Shown here: one piece after another, positions 1 through 12,406 of the stretch | Numbering within the stretch: the first letter of the stretch is position 1 | Layout of the letters: the number at the start of each line of letters is the position of its first letter | From: Dichetophora obliterata | Lineage: Eukaryota > Arthropoda > Insecta > Diptera > Sciomyzidae | DNA: 64,000 nt | Assembly: GCA_963920525.1 (NCBI GenBank) | Contig: OY986438.1 | Coordinates: forward strand, 123,666,920-123,730,919 | Direction: 5' to 3' | Position numbers and translations under genes: made by a program | Notes under the pieces: model-generated | What the model saw: the letters and a program-made list of their open reading frames with translations, nothing else | The model's database searches: none | What the model was told of the DNA's origin: nothing

Positions 1-98
1 TCGGTGAACATGTTTGCTTTGGTGTCCTGCGTTGTTTTGAGTGTAACAACCCAGTCTAATGCAACCCAACACACACTTCGTTAAACATCCGGTGAGTG
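1..98. other. host-like flank left of the hAT-like insertion
   Basis: Short stretch of ordinary base composition with no recognisable gene. Its last eight bases (91-98, GGTGAGTG) are repeated with one change as GGTGCGTG at 9049-9056, directly after the long element that starts at 99. They are read here as the left target-site duplication. Confidence 0.5.
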
Positions 99-1193
99 CA
101 GAGGCGTAGCTAGGGTGAAGCCGTCCACCGAGGTCGCCACTATTTTAAGGGCGGCATCAGTTACACAAAAATAATAGATCGTTATTAAAAAAAATTGTTT
201 ATTAAAACAATAATAATATTTATTTAGAAAACATGTTGGCACAATTAGAACTAGGTTCTTTTATAGTATGATTTTATAGCATTGGCTTGAAAATTATATT
301 ATACTATATAGTCATAACAGCAAATATGCACTTAAGATTACGTTAAATTTTTTAACAAGTATAGAGGTGTTTTTTCATGTATGAGCTTATGGATGGATGG
401 ATATACATGCAGTTACGAGCACTAAGATATGCAGTCAAGTCACATCCAAGAATTGCATTTGTGAACGTGGAAAGGTGGCCAAATTTTCGCAAACCTACCT
501 ATTCGTGCATCATAATTAAAAGCAATTAGTAGTTTTAATTGGGATGACGAGTCGAGCATACTACTGTTTCTGAATATGTTATTAAAGGTAAAATCAATTG
601 TATTACCAACCTACGTTTTAAATCAACAGGAGTTACACCAGCAGTTACATTTAAATTACGTAAACCGAAAAAAATGTGCAGAGTTAACCCAAGTTTTTTC
701 GTGAGTTAAAAGAGTTTTTGAATTTCATTCATTAAAATTTTTTATGTTAATATAAAACTTTTTTTGCTTGATACAACTCATTTTCAAAGCTTGAAGTATA
801 TTTAAAGCAGTTTCAAATTAACTCTACATCTTCTCCGAACATTTGTCCTTTTAACTCCATTAAAGCTTATTGCAACCATCTATAAAGATCGTTTTTGTAT
901 TTTAAAGCTGAAACGGAGTTATGTTTAGCACGAAACAGAGTCTGCTCGAGCATATATTTCCGTTTGTTTGTTTTACTTTGAATGAAGAGAAAGCACTAAA
1001 ATATTTTAACAAGAAAATCAAGTGTGTTGTAAAAATTAAATGTTGCATAATGATAAAAAAGGGCCGCTCTTTTTTGAAGTGAAACTTCTTAGGCGGTTAT
1101 TTCATATAGAGTGTACAATTTTTCGTATCTCGTCACGTACATTTTTTTAATCTCGTCACGAAAAATTGTGTACATCAGCAATGATATTTTTTT

Positions 1194-1535
1194 CGTGTTT
1201 TTTGTATGGGGACCCCCAGATGGGTGGCAGATAGAGTGTAGGTGTGCTTAGAAGGAATGTTAAATAAGAAAAAAACAATAGGATCAGCTCATACATTAGA
1301 CCGCCGGTCATCGATTAACGGTCATCGATTTTTTGATATTAACTATAATAAACATTGTTACATTTTGTGTTTTTGTATCGGGAAACCTTGAAGGATGGCA
1401 GATGGAGAATAGGAGAGTTCAAAAGAAGTGTTAAAAGGGAAAAATTAATAAGAACAGCTCATATATTTCATCCCCCTAGGTGTTATAGATTTTTTAATAT
1501 GAACTATAAAAGTATTCTTTTTATATTTTGTGTTT
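1194..1535. repeat. diverged two-copy tandem repeat, period about 170 bp
   Basis: Two adjacent copies share the order TTTTTGTAT-GG-GAT-GGCAGAT-GAG, AGTGTTAAA-like, then AACAGCTCATA; the first copy starts near 1194 and the second near 1362. Divergence is considerable. A short open frame at 1355-1537 is produced by the second copy and is not a gene. Confidence 0.45.
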
Positions 1536-2971
1536 AGTTGGTGCATTTTTTCACGTTATCTCGTAAATATCAAATCACGGACTTGTATCTCATATTTTAG
1601 TCATCACCAACCATTTTTATCAGTATAACCAATTGAAGCACCAACCAATGACAGTGTAAATATTAATCAAAAAGAATTTTTTTATGCAAATTTTTTATTG
1701 TAAATCTTTTAAGATGCTATCTTTCTCTCTGTTTTTTTTTTAACAAAAATCTTTCTTATTTTTAATTATAAGAAGCATCCAACGGTGTATTTGCATAGAA
1801 AATTTTAAGAAACTAAACAATTTTATTAATTTTGGTATACAACTGTTATTTTAATAAAAGTAAGACACATAAAATTTTTTTTAGATGAATATATGAGTTC
1901 TTGGAACATATTAAAGTCCCATATGTACCATATTTTATTGACAAAACTACATTATACACTAACAAACATTAAGGCAACCCTGCTCACTTACCACAAATCA
2001 CCTTGAGAATGTTCTACCTATATTTATACCAACTTTAATTATTCAAGTATTAATATATATCAAAATTAAGCATATTAAATTAAATGCCGCGTCCACTTTT
2101 GCAATAGTATAGGAATATAACTAACTTATCTCTTAAACAACTTTCATAAACCTAGTGTTCACACTGTTGATTTATCCTGACTACATTTTAATATATCTTA
2201 AAAAATATCTTTCCCCTCATTCTACGAACGAAACTAGAGGAACCAATTTTAAAAGCAATGCAAATATTTATTCCTCTTTTCAGATAGATTAAATACAAAA
2301 ATCCTTTTTTTAAAGAATTCCCCTTAAAATTAAAGAAATGAAACACCTTTCAAACACATTTTGGGAGTTAAGCGCAATTTAAGCTCAAAAGTGAAAAATC
2401 AGTTTTGTTTTATAAGAAATTATAGAGATTAAAAATTGCCAAATTGGATTAGCTGCTCTGTGAGCATTGAGAAGAGATTCTTCTTTCGGCGTTAACCATG
2501 TCTTTAATTTGCTTTGTTTTCAATTGAAATAAAAAATAAATGAAAATAATTAAACACAAAAGAAATTACGGGTTCTTTATTTGACTCTTTTTTTGATGAG
2601 TTTGTTTATTTTTTAAGCTTCATGCTACATTTAAATGAGTTGATCTAGTTTTTTTATGAGTAAACTCAAAATTTCAAAATTCTCAATGCAAGTCCGCAAA
2701 CCTTAAAACAACTCAAAACGGAGTCAGTACGACTTCTCAAACAAATCCAAATTTCGAAGTAAAGTGAACACACAAGCGGAGTTAAATATAGTTTTTACAG
2801 CTTTGGCAAAAGAGTTAAAATGACCCCGAATATGACTTTATTTACTCCGTGTTTTTCTTGGTGTAGGACATAATAAACTCTTTTACTACACCATCAATGT
2901 GGTCAACACAAGAGAAAGAGGAATTTATGACAAAACCAAGGATTGCAACTTTTGATACCACAATAAGCTTG

Positions 2972-4717
2972 CTACACTCAGAAAAAAGTTTATCGGAATA
3001 TGAGAAAAAAGGCATCATATTAAGTGAAAAATGGTATTGACTTTGCTCCAGAGAATGCTTTCTCTAAATGTGATCCCAAAAATTCCCTATAAAAGGCAAA
3101 AAGCTTCCATGAAAAAGCGAAATATTTTCTCATTAATAAAAGACACCTTCTCTTTAATAAATAAATATTTCTTTATAATACGTTCAACCGTTTTCTTTAT
3201 TGTGTAAATTTTTCTCGAAAACAGAGAAATATTTATTTAATTTTAATAAATGCTTTCTTTAAGTTGCGTTTATAGTTTCTCACAAAAAATAACACTTTTT
3301 TTAAAAGAAAGATATATTATCTTAACACTGATACAACATATTTCTTTATTGCGTACATTTTCTTTAAAACACAGAAGTATATCCGCAATTACGATTAAAA
3401 AATTATTTTTATCAAACATTTGTTTTAACTCAGTTCTACGCATAGTAGAAGTATTAATATCAAATTGTGATTCGGTTTTAAAAATATTAGTTAAAAATGT
3501 GTTAAGAGGTAGAATTATTGTTGTGGCATTGTTTTTCGGGACTCTATAAATATTCCAGAAATTTATTCTGAAAAACGATTTTGTAAATGCATCCAAAGAA
3601 ACAGTAGTAATAACCCTATAGGAACAAACTAACTTGTTTTTAAAAACAACTAATTTAAAAACTAATTTAGAATAAACTAGTTTATGAACTACTTTGTATT
3701 ATATTAAGGCGGCACACACTTTAATTTTGAATAGTTTTTATTGCATTATATATGAAGTAATTCAAAAACTACATCAAAACAAGTGGCTTATTGATTTTGA
3801 CATGTTTTTATTAAAAATTTTTATTGGATTACAAGTTTATACATATTTAACCATGCTATTTCATCAAATATTATTAATATCAAATATCATATTGGCTTTC
3901 ACTAATATGAATTTATGTGTTTTTTTTTTTCAAAACAATAAAATAAATGATCTCTTTGATGTATAGAAATTTAAAATTTTTATGCTTTTAAATTCATTTT
4001 CAGTAAGTTGAATATTAACTAGTTTTCAATTGATTTATTTTAAAGAAGTTAAAAAAATAATTTCAATTTAACTAATTTAACAAGTAGTTGAAAACATATG
4101 CAGATGAAAGTCAATTGACTTATTTAGCGGACATAACCATACAAAATATGTTAGTTCGTTATATGGAAAAAAGTCAGAATTTCAACTAGTTGTGATTGAA
4201 AAAAAGCTACTTTTTCAACTACTTTTAAATTAGTTGATTTTCCTACAGGGAAACAACATCACTTCTTGTAGCTATGTTAAAAAAAAACCTTTTGAAGGAA
4301 CAATCGTCATAATATGCAGAATATGCAACACTTGGTTTTCACGCTTTCTATTTTTTTCGTATCTCATTCAATATAAGAAAAATATATCGATTTTTGAAAA
4401 GAAGCCTTTTTAATTTTTGAGAAAGGATTTGTTGTTTTTGAAGAAAATATTTCACATAGTGAATTATTTATCAACAATAGAGAACATTTCTCATTTTCTA
4501 TATTTTTTTCTCTATAAATGAGATTTTTTCAGTGAGAAAAAAAATACTTATCATTATTAGAGACATAAAATATTTTCATTTCTTACAAGGAAGGAAGTAT
4601 TTCTTCAAATATGTGAAAATTTATTATAATTGAAGTAAATTTTAATAATAAAATAAAGATAATTTCTATTATCGAAAATAGAGAAAACAAAAAGATAGGT
4701 GTTTTTTCTGAGTGTAG
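2972..4717. mobile_element. MITE-like element with CTACACTCAGAAAAAA ends
   Basis: The left terminus 2972-2987 (CTACACTCAGAAAAAA) is exactly inverted at 4702-4717. Inside are many GAGAAATATTTCTTTA-like repeats on both strands and no transposase; short AT-rich open frames at 3250-3966 look like noise. A second inverted-repeat unit (3618-4251) is nested inside. Just inside the left end is GTTTATCGGAA, and just outside the right end is TTCCGATAAAC, so the true right border may lie a little further right. No convincing target duplication was found. Confidence 0.5.
3618..4251. mobile_element. nested inverted-repeat element rich in AACTAATTTA motifs
   Basis: The left end begins CCCTATAGGAA and the right end is TTTCCTACAGGG, an imperfect inversion. 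The inside of both ends carries AACTA(A/G)TTTA-type repeats (for example near 3650-3690 and 4180-4240). It lies wholly inside the 2.97-4.72 kb element, which dates it as younger. No coding potential was recognised. Confidence 0.35.
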
Positions 4718-6740
4718 TTCCGATAAACAGATCAGGGACATCATCAACACAAGTTTTACTCCTACAGATGGGAAACACATAAAATTTGGCAGCATTTAGT
4801 TGAAGACCATTATATTTAGCCCACTCATCAATGCTACTGAGATCTTCATTCTACTTGTAGTACAGATCATCAAGAAGCCCAGTTCGTCAAGATAGATAGA
4901 GCTGAACATCATCAGCATACGCATGACCTAATGCGTTCTTACATACATAAAAAATATCATTTATGAACGTAGAGAATAGCAGAGGACCCAGAATGGAGCC
5001 TTGTGGGACACCACTGAGTAAAATTTTATACGATGAAAACACTTGATCTTCATTGACTCTTTGAATTCTATTACATAAATAATTAGACAACAGATGGACG
5101 GCACTATCAAGAAACCCAAAGAAGAATTTAAGCTTTTGACACATATATTTATGGTAAACTTTATCAAAAGCCTTCGAAAAGTCAGGTAAACAGAGTAAGG
5201 TCATAGAGCAAGCATCATGTTCCGGTCGAATATCAAGCACCTTTACAAGTGCTGAAGAACACCCATGTCCTGCCCTAAAACAAGACTGGTATGGGATAAA
5301 AGTTTTTTTCAGATTAATATTTGCCAAGTTGTTGAGCCATAATTTTTTCACATACTTTAGAAAATGTTGATTGAATGCTTATCGGCCTAAAATCATTTGC
5401 ATGGAAAATTGCACGGTAGCAATTTTCCACTTATCAGGAAAGGAAGAGGTTATGAAGCAACTATACATAATGTGCGAAAGGGGACTAATTATGTAAGGTA
5501 GTATAAGTGCAATGAAATTTATGGGAATGCCATCTTCTGCGACTGCATTCGATTTTATCTGCGAAACACAACTCCCAAAATCGAGTTCGTTAACCATTTT
5601 GAACTCGAATGTTTGTTGCATGGTCATGTTAAAAGACGAAATCAGATCTTCGGTGCGGTCAACAGAAGTATTTATTTTTATTAACAATTATTATTACTTA
5701 AGCCAAGTTTTCTAATGTTGTTCCACAACGTTTTGGTTTGAAAAGATAAATTAAATTTATTAGCAAAGTATCGTATTTTCGCCTGTTTAATTGCATAAAT
5801 AGCTTCATTTCTGGCCAGTATAAAAAATTCCCAGTTACCTGACGACGGTTTAATTCGCCATATTTTCTGCAATTGATTACTTTTTTTAATACACATGACA
5901 TTTTTCTGGGTGCGCCAGGGACAGGAGATGTTATTTACAGTTTACACACGAAGAGGGACATGTGTTTGATATTTTATTGGGGCTAGGAGTGAACTGAGTT
6001 TAACATTAACATTATGGTGAAGTCAACACTCATTAAACGATAAAATTGACCCATCATGGTAAAGGGAAGAATTATAAATATGATTAAAATCACGATACGA
6101 AGAAATATTGCTAGTTCGATGATGGTATTAATTAAAATTTAACTTGCAAAAAATTAAATCGTGGTCCGAGACAAAAAACAGTGGATCAAATAAAGACACT
6201 ACAGAAGGATCCGAGATAAAAGTTTAATCAAGTTAACTAGAAGTACAGTTATTTCAGTAGCTTTTGGGCACATTTACTACTGTAAGCCCCATTGTCAATA
6301 TTTTATCAAACATTACTTGTTTTACGGTATCATTGCAAAAAAAAAAATTGATATTGAAATCACCACACAACAACATTAAATCATAGCCAAGAAAGCTGCT
6401 TGTTAGAGATGAAAACAAAGGATCAGACAAAAGAATTTTAGTAACATTATCGCATATACGTATATTTAAAAATTCGATACCGTGTCCACTAGACTTACAT
6501 ATTACTTTAGAATTCATGGTCGTTTTACAATAAACTGCAACTCCTCCGCCTTTTTTCCCAGACCGATCATTACGGTACATAGTCTACTAAAGGATTTTCG
6601 AAAGCATATTTTGTATAATCAAGTTTAGTCATTGAAATGCATAACATTCAGGCCACAGTGCTGCTTACACAGTACCAGCAACAATATTTTTATATTGTCA
6701 TTAGCGCCAATAGGCGAATGACTAGAACTTGACATTGGAC
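4716..6740 (-). pseudogene. degenerate LINE ORF2 (endonuclease plus reverse transcriptase)
   Basis: Reading the minus strand from about 6740 leftwards gives the pieces of a non-LTR retrotransposon ORF2 in order. The endonuclease part lies at 6254-6740, with GGGVAVYC near its start and the catalytic-type GDFNI motif. A linker is at 5681-5896. The reverse transcriptase fingers (KSNAVAEDGIPINFI) are at 5379-5687. The palm is at 4887-5351 with FSKAFDKV, GVPQGSILGPLLF and the active-site YADD. Thumb remnants reach about 4720. Several frameshifts and stops separate the pieces, so it is dead. The RT is closest to Jockey-like LINEs as I know them. A plus-strand fragment at 35.96-36.43 kb belongs to the same family. 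No poly-A tail or target duplication was seen. Confidence 0.8.
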
Positions 6741-8084
6741 GAAAAAACTGCAGGAAAGCTAATTTTAAAGAAATAAGAAAGTAGTAAGAGAGAGATAAGA
6801 AGAACATTAGAGCTAAAGAGTGAATAAGGAGAAATAATATAATAGTATAAAACAATTTCATAATTTAATAAATAAAATAGAGAAATAAAATAGAACAATT
6901 TTATCCAAATCAACATGATTTTTAAATTTTTCTCAATTATCTGAGATATTTGGTGAGCTCCGAATACTCAAGAATGAATCAAGACAACGTGATGAAAATT
7001 GTAAACAATTATTTGGCCACTTGACTGCTGGAAAAAAGTTCATTTTTGAAAAACGACTTCAATTCGTTATTTTTCAATCAAATTTTTCAAAAGTTGCAAA
7101 GATTTTGACATTATTATTAAAGGTTTTGCCAATCAAAACACGAACAAAGTTAAGTTGAAGAAATTACTAGAAAGGAATAATCTTAGACTGGACCGAAGTT
7201 AAAAAACCCACTCATGCGTAATTAAGTTTATTTAATGTATTGGATGTTGTATTATTTTAAAGACGTCACACTTATAAGGCGTGGTTTTATTAAAATATTT
7301 CACATTTGACACTCAGTGTTCTTTTCATTTCTTAAGCTTATGTTCACGACATTTTTTTGGAATTAATAAATATTTTACTATTATGATGACGTCATCTTGT
7401 CACTTTTGTACCAATTTTCTAGCATTCAAAGATTCTAGTAAAGATTCTTACTGATTTGCAAAATTTGAAGCCATTGGACTCATTTTTCTGGAGTTTAAGG
7501 AGATTTTGCCGTTTCCGTAAAGTCACTGTGTATGTATGTGAAGTAGACGTGGTCTTAATTCGATTTTTACAATTTTCATACTGAAAGTTAGGCTCTTTAT
7601 GTATGGGTAAAAGATTATGTGCAAGATTTGAAGTCATTAGAGTACTTTTTGTGGAATTCAAAGAGATTTTATCGTTTTGGTAAAGCCACTTTAGTTGGGA
7701 GGTAGGCGTGGATTTTATCCGATTTGGAACTTGATCTTTTTTTAGAACTTGATCTGTGTTTTTGAATATAAAGCTTATATATATTGTTACGATAGCTCAA
7801 CAATTACGAATGTTATCGTTATCACAGACAGACGGACATGGCTGAACCGACTCAGGAGGTGATGCTAATCAAGAATATATATAAGAGTGGAACGAATTTT
7901 TGACCTTCATATAGTTTTGGAAACTACTCATTTGTTCGAAATTTTTCGATTTCAGATCAAAAAAATTTCAATGGAAAAAAGTATTTCATTCAAAAACCCT
8001 TGGGCAAAGTCAAAAGTGATGTCGCAGAAAAAAACCAAGGATGCAGTAAAATTTGTTTTAACGAGCAGTTTTCAAAAATATACA

Positions 8085-8786
8085 CTCAAAAATATTTGTG
8101 TGTAAATATTACTAATAACTGAGTCCATTCTACGAATTTTATTCGTAGTTTTCAGCCACGAATAGAATTCGTAGAATCGACGTATTAGTACATATCACGA
8201 ATATTTTATCGTATTCTAAGAAAGCAAAATTCTGTCTGAGCTGGGGTTTGAACCGCGGCTCTTTAGCTTACGGGCCACGCACTCTACCAGTAGGCTACAG
8301 TCACTTTACAATCATACAGTTCCTTATGTTCTGTAGATGTTCGACAAACAAGGCTGAACGATTTCGGTTTTAAATTTTTTAGACTCTACTAATAATTCGA
8401 ACATTCTACTAATAATTCGTACGGTCAGCCTACGAAACGAATGAATTGTTTCTACTAATATTATTTTCCATTCGTAAATAGTACGAAAGCATTAGTAAAT
8501 GCTACGAATGAAATTAAAGATATTACGAAGTTATTCGTATTCGATACAATCATTCGTACAACGCACTTATACGAATTGATTTATTTTTGTTTACGAATAT
8601 CATTAGTATATAAAACAAATATGTTCGTAGATACTACATCAGGTATTAGAAAAATTTTACGAATGAATTCGTAAAGATATCACAATAAAGGTACTTTGTA
8701 CATTGTACGAATATTTGTAGAATATACGAGTATTTTGTTTACTAATATCATTCGTAGAAATTTTACTAATAAATTTTTTGAGTGTC
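8085..8786. mobile_element. inverted-repeat element with ACGAAT repeats and a tRNA-like core, copy 1
   Basis: It begins CACTCAAAAATAT and ends with AAATTTTTTGAGTG in inverted orientation. The interior is dominated by ATTCGTA/TACGAAT repeats, often as small palindromes such as GAATTCGTA. Homology to a second copy starting near 29805 covers the left terminus, the tRNA-like segment and the sequence following it (CAGTTCCTTATGTT and GGCTGAACGATTTCGG). No protein is encoded, so it is a non-autonomous DNA element or a SINE-like hybrid. Confidence 0.5.
8236..8300 (-). other. tRNA-like segment (pol III box A and box B look-alikes)
   Basis: On the minus strand the segment reads TAGCCTACTGG near its start, a good box A match. 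About 40 bases later comes GGTTCAAACC, a good box B match, inside a weak T-arm. The acceptor stem does not pair convincingly, so this is not a functional tRNA gene. It is more likely a tRNA-derived SINE head or pseudogene. A second copy is at 29990-30053. Confidence 0.5.
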
Positions 8787-9048
8787 GATGAAGTTCTGGC
8801 TTCCATACATTTCGTTCCTCTCTAATTCTAATCCACTCTAATAATTTACTTGCAACGCCTCCTTACCGGCATTGCAGAGTGACAAAGTTAATATAACCCT
8901 TACGCATTTTTTATATGCTAGATAATAAACGGATCTTCTTAGAAAGGGTTTTATATTGATTTCATTTTTGGATATACATTTTTTTTTTAAATAGCATAGT
9001 AAAAATGAGGATTCGCCCTGGGCGTTAAATTTTCTAGCTACGCCTCTG

Positions 9049-10996
9049 GGTGCGTGTTGCAATGTTGTAAGTTAACATTGCTTCTCCTGGTGAACCTTTG
9101 CTAACATTCGCAGAAAACTGCTTTCGATTTTTCATTTGTCTTCTTTTATACTTCTTTCATTTTTGTTTTCGTTTTTATCTTTGTGTTATCTTTTTGTCTC
9201 AGTTTACTTTGTTCCTGCATTTGTTGATTTTGCTCGCCTCAATTGAATCACACAAATTGACCCAAATTCTGACCTGTTTCCTGCAACGACTTCAGTAAGC
9301 TGACGTTGCCGTGGGTTTGTTTTCCCAGCAGCACTTGTTGCGGTTCAGCGAATTCGGCTCAAAAGCAACAACTCACAGTAGCAACTAACAATATTTACAT
9401 ATATTCAAACACTAACTACTACAAACATGAATATTTTTTGACTATTCGTATGAAAAAAATTGCATTCAGGCTCCCAATTTTTATGCAGTGTGGAAGTTGT
9501 AAGTCCTATGTTTTGTTCTCTGTTTTAATGTGCATTTTTAAAAATGCAATATTTTGCTATTTGCGTGCTTGTGTGTGCGTATGTGTGCGATATTTTGTTA
9601 GTTGTTGATAGTTTAGCTCACAGTATTTGGGCATCCATAAAATTCCAACACATTAAAAAATGTTTGCAAGCTATTGTTATAAAATTTATTGAATAACATG
9701 GTGTGGAAAAATGTTTTGATAGTATGTTTTTAAGTGATTAATAACGAAAAAAGATCTATATAAAATTATAAAATGGCTTGTGTAAGCGTGCGATGGCCAA
9801 AGCTATTTGAAAAATTTGTAGCACAAAAAAAAAACCAAGAAAACTGCCAAGTAATTTGCGTCAATTTTCGAAAACTTTTAACATAGCTTCATTTTTTTAT
9901 AAATGTTTTGTTATAAAACTAAAAACTCGTTACATTTTTTATTTTTTTTTATTTATAGAAGAGCAGAATTTGTATTTCAGATAATTCATTGCAATATTTA
10001 TTGTAAGTGAGTAATTTTTAGATAACTGATTAAGAATAATCTTTGGAGCAACCTAAAGAAAGTATTTACTTATATGATAGTTTTAGTTTAGGTCGTCTTA
10101 AGAAAGTCATAAATATACATAAAGCAGAGGCATAACTTAAAATTACTAGGAATTTTATTTTGGTTTAAAAGATATCCAAAAAAGCATAACCGGCCTTACT
10201 TCGGCAATAGCGCGCTGAATGTAGGCTTCTTCCAAATAATTTGTTCATAACATACTTCTGATAAAAAATGTATAAGCTGATGAAATAATTGACAAGAAAG
10301 ATTTTTTTCGTCGGCTTGCAGGTTAACACTACATTTGTTCTCTTCGTACTTTTCGTAAAGTCAATGCACTGTTGATAAAAATATCGTCGGTGTTATTCTA
10401 ATACTTCGTAGTCTATTTTTCTTGGTTGTTAGGGTTATAAGCGATTTCTATAGTAAAAAGTGCGCTGAGTTGACTGTAAAAAACCACGCGATCTATAGAG
10501 CAATAGTTATTGTGCACTGAATCACTTAAAAAAAAAACATGCAATCTATATAGCAATAGTTATTGTTCATGGTCAATGTTTCTTTCTCTCCTAAAAAATT
10601 GGGTTTTCTGGGTTACGAGCAGTGCTGCCAACACTTCCAACTGAAAAGTCTCTAAATTTGTTTTCAAAAATCGCTTAAAATATTAAATCGGTTAAAAAAA
10701 TATATGTCAAAATTGGTACCTATGTAAGAACAGAAGATAACATTTATTGCAAGTAAAATAATGATGTTGTTGCCTTCTTCAAACTTACTTGATCTAAAAA
10801 GCTCACAATTAAAATCATGTAAAAATTAAAAGAATAGATCGCAATTAATTATGTAATAAAATAATTTCACTTATTGTCTTAACGTCAAGACTAGAAGATC
10901 AAGTGTAATAAATGTTATGAGATGTTGAAAAATTAATCTGTTAATTAAAATCAATCCATAATTCTTCGTTTGCTTGGTCATTTTAAATATATGGCG
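9049..10996. other. host-like noncoding DNA
   Basis: Starts with the right target duplication of the hAT-like element. 9050-9600 is of higher complexity, with short CA/TG runs (near 9566-9590). I see no gene with recognisable domains; open frames at 9098-9298 and 9306-9608 lack features. 9600-10990 is AT-rich. The part near 10750-10830 shares TGTTGTTGCCTTCTT and ACTTACT-GATCTAAA with the palindromic element at 31038-31336, so it is a one-arm relic of that family. Confidence 0.45.
10480..10580. repeat. short tandem duplication, period 53 bp
   Basis: ATCTATA-AGCAATAGTTATTGT occurs at 10491 and again at 10544, with similar flanking AAAAAAC-ATGC sequence. It is a two-copy direct repeat with a few mismatches. 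No function is implied. Confidence 0.55.
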
Positions 10997-11460
10997 CAGG
11001 GTCGTAGCCAAATTAAAAAATTAAAATCTACAAGTTTCATTTCATTATCGAGTTAGGTTTTTTCTATATAATGTAAATATATTAAAGTGCCTCAACTTCC
11101 ATTAGAAAAAAGTTCAATTTGTACCTCTCTTAAAATTAACCGTGGTCTATTTTATAATGATTCCCAAAATATTTTGGATGTTGCTATAACCGCAAAAATC
11201 TCAACAAATCTTGGTTTTCGTATGAAAATACACTTTTAGATATTAAAAGTCGTAAGAGTTTCTTCCAATCTTTATCAAAAATTTTAAAGTTTTGCAATAG
11301 CAATAAAGATAATGATTTTTTCGTGCCTTTTTTAATTTTTTTAATTTATTTTCACTGAAATTGAAACAACATATTTATTTATAATGCCATCATCACGTTC
11401 AAGATATCATTAAAAATGTTTGTTGGACTGGTGTAGCTTAAATATATTAATTTTGCAAAG
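10997..11460. mobile_element. hAT-like element, left part only
   Basis: The terminus CAGGGTCGTAGCCA resembles the ends of the element at 24513-26057. The sequence from 11080 to 11420 is recognisably homologous to 24640-24860, sharing motifs such as AGATATTAAA, TTCCAATCT and AATTTTAAAGTTTTG. The right end was not found; the homology is lost before the inverted-repeat element at 11.6 kb. There is no coding capacity. Confidence 0.5.
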
Positions 11461-11593
11461 GTTTTTTTATATGAATGTATTTTTTCGATAAATGTGAATT
11501 TGTTCTTAGTATATATCTGTAGTAGTATATCTGCGTAAATTATTAGGAATATTTTTACTTCTGTTGTATATTTGTAACATAGCTGTTAAATTG

Positions 11594-12399
11594 CGATTAC
11601 GACTAGTAATCAATTAGATTACTTTGTTTTTAAAAGAATTGTAATGATTATATAATCCTAAAGGGATTGATTACTAATTTATAACGATTACAAATAATAA
11701 AAAAAATAATAACGAGTACTTGAGATTACGCAAAATAATCAAAAAGAATCAAAAATAATAAAAAAATAATCCGATTACTTATCTACCTACATAGGAAATG
11801 TTAAAAATTAATAAAAAAATTTTTAAATAATTTTTATATTAACCTAAGTATGAAACCAAAACTGTTTTGCTGTAAACATTTTTAAATTTTCACTCGAATA
11901 CCGAGCGCGCGAAGTAGCAACCTGCCTTAAGCTTTGTTGGCTGTTAGGTTGTATTTTCACTGTCTGATTTTTCTTTTGAAAAATTAGTAATTATGAAGGC
12001 AAATAGTAATTTAGAGTAAAAAGGTTTTATATTTGTTTCATTTATGTTGTACTGTAATATATTATTCTTCCCGTTCTTGTTTTTTGTCAATTTTTGTTTT
12101 ATAATGAAATACATAACTTTTGTTTTTTTAATAAAATTTTTGTACCTAAGACTGAAATACTTAAAATAATAAAAAAAAAAATCAAAAATAATTTTGAAAA
12201 GTAATCGGATTATTTTTTTGATTACTTTTGACTCTTTTTGATCATTTTGCGTAATCTTAAGTAATCGTTATTATTTTTTGATTATTTGTAATCGTAATCT
12301 TTTGATTACTGAGCCAAAAAGAAAAGAATCGTACTTAATCAGTTATTTTACCTTTTTGAAAAAAAGAATCGAATAAGTAATGATTACTCGTCGTAATCG
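11594..12399. mobile_element. long inverted-repeat (foldback-like) element of AATAATCGATTAC character
   Basis: The left arm (11594-11790) and right arm (12195-12399) are imperfect reverse complements: CGATTACGACTAGTAATCA on the left against the inverted TGATTACTCGTCGTAATCG on the right, and AATAATCCGATTACTT on the left against AAGTAATCGGATTATT on the right. About 400 bp of single-copy AT-rich DNA lie between. There is no open frame. The terminal 29 bp of the right arm (12367-12395) recurs at 15659-15687. Confidence 0.6.
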
Positions 12400-12406
12400 T
12401 CCAAAT

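Larger units (their letters stand above)
7170..8960. repeat. dispersed fly repeat, copy 1 (interrupted)
   Basis: This segment shares an ordered set of motifs with 38350-38990: GGAATTATCTT-GACTGG at the start, GGAGGTAGGCGTGG, AATTACG-TATCGT then ACAGACGGACA, ACTCAGGAGGTGATGCT, and the end ACGCCTCCTTA-CGGC followed by GAGTGACAAA-TTAATAT. The same kind of unit is familiar from drosophilid and tephritid genomes; I cannot assign its class. Copy 1 is broken by inserted DNA between about 7884 and 8830, which includes the inverted-repeat element at 8085-8786. AGAGTGGA at 7885 and TCCACTCT near 8830 suggest a second insertion layer. Confidence 0.6.
99..9048. mobile_element. hAT-like element (composite, about 8.95 kb) with matching ends and target duplication
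   Basis: The left end 99-113 reads CAGAGGCGTAGCTAG and the right end 9034-9048 is its exact reverse complement, 15 of 15 bases. It is flanked by 8-bp direct repeats GGTGAGTG (91-98) and GGTGCGTG (9049-9056), identical at 7 of 8. An 8-bp duplication and a CAG-type terminus fit the hAT superfamily. No hAT transposase is visible inside. The interior is AT-rich filler plus later insertions: a MITE at 2.97-4.72 kb, a decayed LINE at 4.7-6.7 kb and a dispersed fly repeat at 7.17-8.95 kb. This makes it an old non-autonomous or gutted element enlarged by nesting. The stretches 114-1190, 1540-2970 and 6750-7165 hold nothing else I can name. Confidence 0.72.

Noticed and set aside
8236..8300. Functional tRNA gene on the minus strand
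   Set aside because: Boxes A and B match, but the acceptor and anticodon stems do not pair convincingly and a second diverged copy lies in the same repeat family.
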